NCBI RefSeq assembly: GCF_000429445.1
Contig: NZ_AUBW01000004.1
Coordinates: 310,001 to 374,000, forward strand
DNA from: Algoriphagus terrigena DSM 22685
Lineage (GTDB): Bacteria; Bacteroidota; Bacteroidia; Cytophagales; Cyclobacteriaceae
Length of the DNA stretch: 64,000 nt
Direction of reading: 5' to 3'
Shown: piece after piece, positions 26,645 to 34,084 of the stretch
Numbering within the stretch: position 1 is the first letter of the stretch
Layout of the letters: the number at the start of each line of letters is the position of its first letter
Notes under the pieces: model-generated
What the model saw: only the letters and a program-made list of their open reading frames with translations
The model's database searches: none
Told to the model about the DNA's origin: nothing
Translations under genes and position numbers: made by a program

Positions 26645-29600
26645 TCAAAAATCCAAGGTGGAAAGATCCATTTGGGCATTGTTCCAGTTGGCAACAGTCA
26701 CGATCAAATCGTGATTTTGAGGAAGCTGGATGGACGAACTCGTCGTAATCGGATTGTTGGTCGACTTGTCAACCGAGAAGGCTTTTACCTGCACATTTTT
26801 TAGTGTCGACCTATTTCCCAACCGAAGGATACTCAAATCCGGACTGACCGTGATATCGGTCTCCGCGTCGGGACCACCTCCTATGCCACTGAAGGACAGG
26901 GACCGGACCTGGTTGCCTACAAATCTTGAGAAGGTCATGGTAAACTGCTTCTCGATCTGTGGAGTAAACCGGATCAAACTTGCATCCGCATTGACAATCA
27001 GCGTATCAACCTGACCGGGCTGGGTATCGACGCCTTCCACACGAATGGTCGTTCCATCTGGCATGATACTGTTGTAGGAGTATTTTCCGGCACCATTGCC
27101 GACGATTCGTCTGGTGTAATTTCGGTTGAGCGGCAGCAAATACGCTCCTTTGACCAAATAGCAAGGATGTGAATCAGGCACTTCGCTGAAGATCTTATCA
27201 TCGAATGTCCCCACCCGCAGACCATTCTCATCCGTAATTTCCAGTTCGGCCGGGCTAAGGAGGAAATCCAGAATAAAGCTCGTCAAGCCAAACGGCCCAC
27301 TGAACGGCAAATCGTGATCCGAGAGCAGATAGTCCCCATTGGTCATGATCCCGAGAGATACATTGTCCTCGCTGCAAAACTGAATGGAGTCGCCTCCATT
27401 GAAATAGTCGTAGTGGAGCACGCCTCCGATCAGCTTGAACTTGAGCCTGCAATTCGCATTGTCGGCTTTGTTGCAATCCCAGCAGTACATCTCTACTCCG
27501 TCCAAGCTGGAGATTGTCGTGGTGCCGAGAGGATGCAGCTGTGGCCCGGTGTGCCCTTCGGGATAGACAAACCGGTATGGCATGAGACAATGCGAGGAGC
27601 TGAGTCCGTCCATGTATCCTGCATCCCAGATAGCTCCCGCTGGGATAAAAAACAAGAGTGGTGCATTGTGCCGATCACAACCGGTCATGAAGATCCGCTC
27701 GATCGCCCGGGCCGTCTTTTCCACTCTTGGAATCCCCTCCCGGCTTTGGTCGTGGAAATGGATCAGGCTCTCCCGGCTGAGAAGTCTGCCGTGAATCGCC
27801 GTCAGCATCTTGTGAATACTGGCCTTGGATGTAGTGATTGCGTTAGTATCTCCGGTCCAAAGCTTATCAGCCACGACACTAGCCAGCGAGGTGCAAAATC
27901 CGGTAGCAAGGCCGCCATTCGCCTCCCCTTTCAGAAAATGCTCATAAAAGATATAGAACGCTCCCGTCAAGATCGGATGCCCAAATACCGGATCCAAAAG
28001 CTCATGCCATACCTCGGCAGCCCCGAAGGTATCTTCAAAAGTATCCCAGGATGGAATCCCATCTGTGAAATTGTCGAAGGGTAGGTTGTGAACGCCGTAA
28101 GTAAATGGAATCTCCAAGATTCTGGGTTTGGTGGCAGTTCTTGAATTGCTGAGTAGTCCATCGGGGTTTCTCACCTGAATAGAGACACTGCCTCCAGCTG
28201 AGCCCGTTCCGTTTGTACCGGGCATCACAAAGCTTATTTTGTTTTGGGAAATAAAAGTACCCGGCGCCGCCTTCCCATCGACGATGGCGGAAGCTCCATT
28301 GATGAATGCTTTTCCGGTGATCTCGACTGTGGTCATCGGCGGAAGAACAGCCGGCAGATTATCCAGTTGTGGCTTGACTCGGATAAGCAATCTGTTGCTT
28401 TCGGTATTGTCAAAGGCTCTTCGAAGGAAAAGAGACTTTTGACCACCGGGAATGGTGCTCGGGATGGTCACGGAGATGCTCTCATCTGCATTGATGGTAG
28501 GAACCAGCGTAATTCCGCCCTCTATCACCACTCGGTCGTTGTTTGCAAACCGACTTCCTCGGATCGTAATCGTATTGCCTGGAAAAACCTCCACCGGATT
28601 AAGCTCTGTGATGAAAGGTCGCGTCAGCAATTCGTCCCAGGCATCCTCGCTAAATTGAAAAAACTCGTTGGTAGCGTCGATCCCTCCTCTGGTCCCATCC
28701 TGACCAACCGCTCCAGGTTGACCTTGGGCACCGTTCGTCCCATTTCGGGCGTCATGACAAACTTCTCCATTTCCGCTTCTTCCGCCGCTTCCGCCAAAGC
28801 CGCCATTTCCTCCAGGCCCTCCTCTTCCAGCCCGGCCGCCTTCATTCTTTAATCGAAAAGCATTGGCGGTGACAGTCTGGGCTAGCGTCCCATCCAAGAC
28901 TCCTATCACGATCTTTCCACCATTGCCGCCGTTACCGCCCCGGCCACCATTTCCTCCTCGTCCCCCATCTCCACCGTCTCCGCCATCTCCTGGATCAGAC
29001 ACACAGTGTTTTCCAAAAAACCAAGCCCATTTACCGCCTTCTCCGTCTGCGCCGTCGCCTCCACGTCCACCGTTTTGACCTTTTCCTCCGATGATTCCGT
29101 CTTCTCCACTCAGGTTGATTTTCGGGATATTGGTCAAGTTTTTCACCCAAATCTCCAGCTCTGGAGCGTGGAGTCCATTGGCTCCGCCTATCCCTGCTGT
29201 ACCGGATCTGGCATCTTCGCCGTTTAGGCCGTGTCGGTTATCACCGTTGGTGCGGATTCCCGACCATCCTCGGCCGTCCAGTGCTGGGTCCCCCAACCGG
29301 CCTGGCGTAGAGCCGCCGGGCTTCTTCCAGGTAATCTCCGCATTTGCCCCGCATATGATTTGCTCAGCGATGATGATCAGCTTTTCCACATTTGCATCCA
29401 CACTCAGCCGGATATTGGTCAGATCCAGCGTTCCGGCGATGATGACGGATTGATTCACGGGAAGGGTGGTCAGGGACATTACTTGAACCTGATTACTCAA
29501 AACGGGCCAGTTTTGGGGCTTTTTGCTCACCAGACGACTCGCAACCTCGGGATCTTTGACCGCCAGAAGCTTGGTATCGAGCTCGACAGCCGCACCGATA

Positions 29601-30775
29601 GGCTGTGAAACCCGACTTGCTTCCAATGTGGGACTTGAAGCGATCACCGCCTTGGGAATTCTCACCCCGGTTCTTGCATCCGAAGTTAAGATGTCCAGCC
29701 GGGTTCCCAAATTTCGGTTTGCCAACAGAATACTACCTGCTGTGCTGACCTTCAAGACTGTAGTTTTTGGAGTGGCAGCCGCGCTTACCACTGGTTTTGA
29801 AGCGCTTGATGCAGCCGTCGTTGCCTTTTGGGCAGAGGCCAAGATCACCTGGCTGCTGTTGCGATTTGGTAGAAACTTGGCCAGTTGGATCTTCTTTTCG
29901 TCAGATTTCATCTTCGAAAAATCTTTGGCCACCAGATCCCAGTTCACCACCAGTCTATCTCTTTTTCGCGAAGCGACGATCACTTTCCCCCGGCTGATGT
30001 TGGTCGGCGTGCTGATCTTCAATTGATCCAAGTCACTCAGCTTCTCGACGCCAACCGCATTCATGATATCCTTGATCGGCAGTAGTCTGGCGTGGCTTTC
30101 ATCCATGCTTGGGACTACTCTTACTTTGGCCCGCGCGCCGATTTTGGTCTGGATTGCTTTCTCAAGCTTAGCGGCATCTATCACCCGCTTTTGTATTTCC
30201 GAACCGGAAGCCAGGCCATTCTTGATTTGGATCTCCGCTATCTTTCCCTCGAATTGAAAAGCCCTGCCGTCCATGCCTCCTGCAGCTCTGAAACCCAAAC
30301 TACCCACCGGCACCAGAGGTCCTGGAATCACGGCTGACACCACCTCTTTGTCGTCTACTTCCAACGTGTTTTTGCCTTTGGAAGAGCGGGAAAAGCGTAT
30401 GCTGAAGGATTTGTTCTGCGGAAGCGGAGTAGGAGAGGTGATCACTTGCCAACCCTTTGCGGTATGGACACTTCCGTTTAGCTTTCCCGATTCGTCAAGA
30501 AAGACGGCGACGGGAGGAGCCTGTGACTCCAAGATGTTCTGTCTGCTTCCCTGCACTTTCTTGGGCTGGATGGTAGCTTCAAGTGTAAATGAGTCACTTT
30601 TCTCGAGCGCCGGTATCTTCCCGATGTCGATAAAGCCCTTTTTGACTTGGAATTCATTTTCTTTTGCTGTCTGGTCTATCGTCCCGAGCAGCCTGACCGA
30701 ATTGCCGGTCTCGGCACCGTCAAACAATTCCTTGTTTTCGGTGCGCAAATAGAAAACTGTTTTTGAGTTTAACAT
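26645..30775 (-). CDS. Giant composite protein: LamG-like, glycine-rich, two IPT/TIG, papain-like cysteine-peptidase-fold domain
   Basis: The protein has 1376 residues with no signal peptide, no lipobox and no T9SS tail. Residues ~1-190 look like a concanavalin-A/LamG domain (SFTLEATIQPKK ... GKIAEIQIKNG). Residues ~190-480 are unrecognised. Residues ~480-670 are rich in GGxGG runs, interrupted by a Cys/Trp segment. Two IPT/TIG domains cover ~717-880. From ~890 to 1150 a papain-like pattern appears: Cys961 (TGFCTSLA), His1062 (SSHCLMPYR) and Asp1100 (YCWDCN), in the C-H-D/N order of the fold; the HxxxPYxV and YDxN neighbourhoods resemble other bacterial papain-like proteins. Catalytic activity is an inference. 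It is divergent from the DUF2179 gene, with a 424-nt gap. Confidence 0.75.
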   Translation of the reverse strand: MLNSKTVFYLRTENKELFDGAETGNSVRLLGTIDQTAKENEFQVKKGFIDIGKIPALEKSDSFTLEATIQPKKVQGSRQNILESQAPPVAVFLDESGKLNGSVHTAKGWQVITSPTPLPQNKSFSIRFSRSSKGKNTLEVDDKEVVSAVIPGPLVPVGSLGFRAAGGMDGRAFQFEGKIAEIQIKNGLASGSEIQKRVIDAAKLEKAIQTKIGARAKVRVVPSMDESHARLLPIKDIMNAVGVEKLSDLDQLKISTPTNISRGKVIVASRKRDRLVVNWDLVAKDFSKMKSDEKKIQLAKFLPNRNSSQVILASAQKATTAASSASKPVVSAAATPKTTVLKVSTAGSILLANRNLGTRLDILTSDARTGVRIPKAVIASSPTLEASRVSQPIGAAVELDTKLLAVKDPEVASRLVSKKPQNWPVLSNQVQVMSLTTLPVNQSVIIAGTLDLTNIRLSVDANVEKLIIIAEQIICGANAEITWKKPGGSTPGRLGDPALDGRGWSGIRTNGDNRHGLNGEDARSGTAGIGGANGLHAPELEIWVKNLTNIPKINLSGEDGIIGGKGQNGGRGGDGADGEGGKWAWFFGKHCVSDPGDGGDGGDGGRGGNGGRGGNGGNGGKIVIGVLDGTLAQTVTANAFRLKNEGGRAGRGGPGGNGGFGGSGGRSGNGEVCHDARNGTNGAQGQPGAVGQDGTRGGIDATNEFFQFSEDAWDELLTRPFITELNPVEVFPGNTITIRGSRFANNDRVVIEGGITLVPTINADESISVTIPSTIPGGQKSLFLRRAFDNTESNRLLIRVKPQLDNLPAVLPPMTTVEITGKAFINGASAIVDGKAAPGTFISQNKISFVMPGTNGTGSAGGSVSIQVRNPDGLLSNSRTATKPRILEIPFTYGVHNLPFDNFTDGIPSWDTFEDTFGAAEVWHELLDPVFGHPILTGAFYIFYEHFLKGEANGGLATGFCTSLASVVADKLWTGDTNAITTSKASIHKMLTAIHGRLLSRESLIHFHDQSREGIPRVEKTARAIERIFMTGCDRHNAPLLFFIPAGAIWDAGYMDGLSSSHCLMPYRFVYPEGHTGPQLHPLGTTTISSLDGVEMYCWDCNKADNANCRLKFKLIGGVLHYDYFNGGDSIQFCSEDNVSLGIMTNGDYLLSDHDLPFSGPFGLTSFILDFLLSPAELEITDENGLRVGTFDDKIFSEVPDSHPCYLVKGAYLLPLNRNYTRRIVGNGAGKYSYNSIMPDGTTIRVEGVDTQPGQVDTLIVNADASLIRFTPQIEKQFTMTFSRFVGNQVRSLSFSGIGGGPDAETDITVSPDLSILRLGNRSTLKNVQVKAFSVDKSTNNPITTSSSIQLPQNHDLIVTVANWNNAQMDLSTLDF

Positions 30776-30858
30776 GGTACTATGAGTTATAGGTGGAAAA
30801 ATCGAATTCGATCAAAAACTAAAATCGCGAGCCGCTCATTTGTCGCATGACATACAAT

Positions 30859-30993
30859 GAAAAGCGCTGCATCGCCTCAACTGAAATTCAAAAACTTAGA
30901 TAAAAACCTCTTTCCTTACTGATTAAAAAAATGATCTGTGGATCATTACCCTTGGGCTTTCTTACAAAAAACGCGAAAAGCACTTCATCGCCT
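30859..30993 (+). repeat. Pair of 19-bp direct repeats upstream of the giant gene
   Basis: GAAAAGCGCTGCATCGCCT at 30859-30877 and GAAAAGCACTTCATCGCCT at 30975-30993 differ at two positions. They start 116 bp apart. Confidence 0.7.
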
Positions 30994-31130
30994 GGAATTA
31001 CCAATTGTAAGAATATTGTTTTATAAAATCAAGCATTTAATCGTCAAATGATATGTTTTTTAATATTTGCAGAATATTATATGTTTAGTAAAAGAAAACT
31101 ACACACCCTGATGAGTATAATTTAGGCGTC

Positions 31131-31193
31131 ATGAGATGGGTCAGACGCTTCCTCTTCCCAAAAGAAAACGGTAAATTTGTCTTTAATTTTTGA
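31131..31193 (+). CDS. Possible 20-codon leader ORF upstream of the DUF2179 gene
   Basis: ATG at 31131 opens a basic/aromatic peptide (MRWVRRFLFPKENGKFVFNF) ending at TGA 31191-31193, six nt before the DUF2179 start. It could be a translated leader or chance. The TAnnTTTG match at 31172-31179 inside it argues against it being part of the same transcript. Confidence 0.25.
   Translation: MRWVRRFLFPKENGKFVFNF
31172..31179 (+). promoter_or_regulatory. Candidate -7 element (TAAATTTG) before the DUF2179 gene
   Basis: It matches TAnnTTTG 20 nt before the start codon at 31200. No upstream TTG is present at the usual spacing. Confidence 0.35.
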
Positions 31194-31199
31194 CGCCTC

Positions 31200-31802
31200 A
31201 TGCAAGACCTGTTTAACTCTCTGGGAATCTCCGACAACCTCCTCAACTACGTGCTGATGCCGCTGTTGATCTTTGTGGCCCGCATCGGCGACGTGTCAAT
31301 GAATACCCTCCGTATCATGTTTATGATGAACGGAAAGAAAAGCATCGTTCCTCTTTTGGGATTTTTTGAGGCCTTGATCTGGCTACTGGCAATTGGACAG
31401 ATTTTTCAAAATGTCGACAATCCGATTTCCTATCTCGCCTATGCCGGAGGCTTCGCCACAGGAACCTATGTCGGGATGACTCTAGAGGAAAAGCTCGCCA
31501 TCGGCCGTGTGCTGGTCCGGGTGATTACCCCCGAGCCGCATCCGGATTTGCTGGAGTTTATGAAGGAGAAAAACTACCGATTCACCAACGTCGGTGGAGA
31601 AGGCCGATTCGGCAAGGTAAACTTACTCTTTACCGTTATGAAGCGCGATACGCTCCATGAGTTCATCTCCAAAGTAAAAGAAGTTGACGAAAAAGCCTTC
31701 TACACCATAGAAAGCGTGAAAAGAGTGTCTGAAGATGATCTGAACACCATGGAAGACCGCTCTGGCTTCAGAAGCAAATTCTTCAGCAAAGCCCGAAATT
31801 AA
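31200..31802 (+). CDS. DUF2179 / UPF0316 membrane protein
   Basis: This is a 200-residue membrane protein of the UPF0316 group. The N-terminal half has about three helices with the conserved LIFVARIGDVSMNTLRIMFMMNGKK pattern (split around residues 22-46) and GGFATGTYVGMTLEEKLAIG. The C-terminal half (about 105-185) is a soluble DUF2179 domain, found also behind YitT proteins and thought to be a small ligand-binding ferredoxin-like fold. Its function is not known. Its stop codon overlaps the ATG of the next gene (TAATG), so the tRNA methyltransferase is translationally coupled to it. Confidence 0.9.
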   Translation: MQDLFNSLGISDNLLNYVLMPLLIFVARIGDVSMNTLRIMFMMNGKKSIVPLLGFFEALIWLLAIGQIFQNVDNPISYLAYAGGFATGTYVGMTLEEKLAIGRVLVRVITPEPHPDLLEFMKEKNYRFTNVGGEGRFGKVNLLFTVMKRDTLHEFISKVKEVDEKAFYTIESVKRVSEDDLNTMEDRSGFRSKFFSKARN

Positions 31803-32509
31803 TGGGCAATTCCTGGTTTCAATTCCAGCAGTTTCGCATTCAGCAGGATCGTTGTGCCATGAAGATCAGCACCGATGCAGTGCTCCTCGCAACTCTGACA
31901 AAAGCAGAATCTCCTTCAAAAATTCTGGATATCGGAACCGGTACAGGCGTCATCGCATTGATGCTCGCGCAACGATTTTCGGAGTCGGCCGTCACCGCAA
32001 TTGAGATCGACTCAGATGCTGCGAGTCAGGCTAGGGATAATTTCAGTGAAAGCCCATTTGCAGAGAGATTGAGCCTTTTTCAAGGTCGATTTCAGGATTT
32101 CCCGATCGACAAAAGCTTCGACCTGATCGTCAGTAACCCGCCTTTTTTCCCGGATCATCTCAAATCAAAGGATTCAAAACGCAACAAGGCGCTTCACACC
32201 GATGAATTGTCATTTGAGGAGCTGATCGCAAAGGCAGCGCTTTTGCTGTCTCCTTTGGGATCTTTTTGGGTAATCCTACCTCCGAGGCAGATGCAGGATT
32301 TGGAGATTTTGGCAGAAAAGTCCGAGCTTTTCCTTTTTGAAAAAATCAAGGTTAGAGACAATCCCCAAAAACCAATCTATCGGGAGATCGGCGGATTCTC
32401 TTTTTCTAACACTTCCAAGATCGAAGTTGAGCTTATTTTAAAAGATGAGAACCTGACCTATACGCCTGCTTATTCCACGATACTTTCAGGATTTCTGCTC
32501 GGATACTGA
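31802..32509 (+). CDS. trmN6: tRNA1(Val) (adenine(37)-N6)-methyltransferase
   Basis: The 235-residue class I methyltransferase is of the YfiC/TrmN6 type. Motif I is ILDIGTGTGVIALMLAQRF (about residues 40-58), and the adenine-N6 catalytic motif IV is the NPPFF tetrad/pentad in IVSNPPFFPD (about 113-122), which is diagnostic of N6-adenine methylation. The N-terminal FQFQQFRIQQDRCAMKISTDAVLL segment, with KISTDA, is also typical of this subfamily. The enzyme methylates A37 next to the anticodon of tRNA1(Val). Its start overlaps the upstream stop by one nucleotide. Confidence 0.9.
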   Translation: MGNSWFQFQQFRIQQDRCAMKISTDAVLLATLTKAESPSKILDIGTGTGVIALMLAQRFSESAVTAIEIDSDAASQARDNFSESPFAERLSLFQGRFQDFPIDKSFDLIVSNPPFFPDHLKSKDSKRNKALHTDELSFEELIAKAALLLSPLGSFWVILPPRQMQDLEILAEKSELFLFEKIKVRDNPQKPIYREIGGFSFSNTSKIEVELILKDENLTYTPAYSTILSGFLLGY

Positions 32510-32622
32510 AAGTCAAGGGTATATTTTTTTGATTTTTGAAGAAAAAAAGGAGCACTTTGGCTAATAGCGGTTGTCTATTGTCTGCCTTTATATATTTTTA
32601 GTCCCACCTTCCTCCGCCCTTT

Positions 32623-34074
32623 ATGCAACGGCTGCTCGTTTTATGCATTTCCCTGATGCTATTGGCAAGCTGGTCCTGTACCCAAGACGGTGAGGAAATC
32701 ACCGTGGTCGCTACAGAAGAAGTGATTTTTGTAAGCGGAGAAAAGATCCGCGTTGTAGGCAGGCTGATTACCAATCAAGCTCTCCAAGCCACTGATCACG
32801 GATTCCAACTCTCGGAGAGCGAAAGTTTCTCCAATCCGACGATCATCTCTCTGGGAGAAAAAGACGGCCCGGGCCGATTTATCGGTGAGACAGACGGTCT
32901 GGCGATCAGCCGCAACTACTTCGTCAGAGCCTTTGTCAATGTAGACGGCGTCGAACTCTTTGGGCAAACGATCGCCACGGAAACGCTGAGTCCTTCAATT
33001 GATTCGTTTAGCCCGCTGCTTTCCGGCCCCGGAGAGGAATTGACAATCATCGGGCGAAACTTCACAGCGGATACCCGGGTGTTTTTTGGAGATGTGGAGG
33101 CCACGATTTTGGACATGGATTTTGAATCGCGCCTGACGGTACGTATCCCTGAATTTGGGGGAAAAGTCTTGACTCCGCTGATTGTATTATCCCAGAATGA
33201 ACGCTTAGAATCGACCCAGTCTTTCGAATATCAAACTGGCAAATACACGCTGCTGGCGCAATTTCCCGATGCTGAAAGGATCTACGACAATATTTATTTC
33301 CAAGACCAAAATTCCTTCTATTTCGGCTTGGGAAGCCTTAAGAGCGGTGCTTCGCTAACGAGTTTTCGACGATTTGATCCACAAACCGGCATTTTGTCGA
33401 GCATGGATTTTCCCGGTGAAACGAGAAAAGGCGGTTTCTCCGCCGGGGGATATATCGGTGGAGGCGCTGATGTCGCCCAAGCTTCCTTCAAATACAAAAG
33501 AGACTTTTGGAAACTAAACGGAAACGCCTTCGAACGCTTGGCGGACATTCCAACGGAAAGTTTTCACTCTCTCGCCTTTGAAGCTAACGGTCAGCTGTTT
33601 TATGCCGGCGGGGGCAATGACCCTCGCGCCATTCATAAGTATGACCCAAGGACCAATGCATGGAGCACATCATCCGTCTCTCCTATTGAATTCGAGTCCA
33701 ACATGACCACGTTCACCTATCAAAACAAAGCCTACTTCATGGATTCGCTCAACCTGATATGGGAATACGAGCCTGTATCTGACTCTTGGAGCAAGTTTAC
33801 CGAGATGCCCAGCTCCGTTGGGACTGCATTTGGAATCGCGCAGGTCATCGGTGACAAGGTATATATCGGTTTGTTTAGCCGCTCCACTGTTTTGCGCGAG
33901 CTCGACATGAAAACAAAAACCTGGAAAACCAAAAACCCGATTCCTGGCTTAGCAGCGAGCCTAAACGCCGGGGCCTTCGTGTATCAAGACCAACTATATC
34001 TGTTACGCACGCCGGAGAAGACCGTCCCTGGAGCCCCGATGGAGTTTTATCGATTTGAACCCGATGGGTTCTAA
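32623..34074 (+). CDS. IPT/TIG and Kelch-repeat lipoprotein-like protein
   Basis: The 483-residue exported protein has a hydrophobic leader ending near Cys19 (LLASWSC), so it is a probable lipoprotein although the lipobox is imperfect. Residues ~125-205 form an IPT/TIG domain (IDSFSPLLSGPGEELTIIGRNF). Residues ~215-475 contain Kelch-type blades (LFYAGGGNDPRAIHKYDPRTNAW; AYFMDSLNLIWEYEPVSDSW; LYLLRTPEKT), probably a beta-propeller facing outward. The TonB receptor gene starts 10 nt downstream and the DUF4249 gene follows, forming a three-gene surface cassette common in this phylum. The propeller probably binds a ligand or polymer for the receptor, but this is inference. Confidence 0.85.
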   Translation: MQRLLVLCISLMLLASWSCTQDGEEITVVATEEVIFVSGEKIRVVGRLITNQALQATDHGFQLSESESFSNPTIISLGEKDGPGRFIGETDGLAISRNYFVRAFVNVDGVELFGQTIATETLSPSIDSFSPLLSGPGEELTIIGRNFTADTRVFFGDVEATILDMDFESRLTVRIPEFGGKVLTPLIVLSQNERLESTQSFEYQTGKYTLLAQFPDAERIYDNIYFQDQNSFYFGLGSLKSGASLTSFRRFDPQTGILSSMDFPGETRKGGFSAGGYIGGGADVAQASFKYKRDFWKLNGNAFERLADIPTESFHSLAFEANGQLFYAGGGNDPRAIHKYDPRTNAWSTSSVSPIEFESNMTTFTYQNKAYFMDSLNLIWEYEPVSDSWSKFTEMPSSVGTAFGIAQVIGDKVYIGLFSRSTVLRELDMKTKTWKTKNPIPGLAASLNAGAFVYQDQLYLLRTPEKTVPGAPMEFYRFEPDGF

Positions 34075-34084
34075 GACCTCGCCT

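Larger units (their letters stand above)
30776..31199. other. 424-nt divergent intergenic region, A/T-rich
   Basis: The region separates the giant minus-strand gene from the DUF2179 gene. It holds the 19-bp direct repeat described below, a candidate TAAATTTG element at 31172-31179, an 8-bp inverted pair AGGCGTCA (31124-31131) / TGACGCCT (31191-31198), and a possible 20-codon ORF at 31131-31193. No RNA gene was recognised. Confidence 0.6.

Noticed and set aside
31131..31193. Confident small-protein gene
   Set aside because: Only length and position support it, and a promoter match inside it argues against it. It was kept as a low-confidence entry only.
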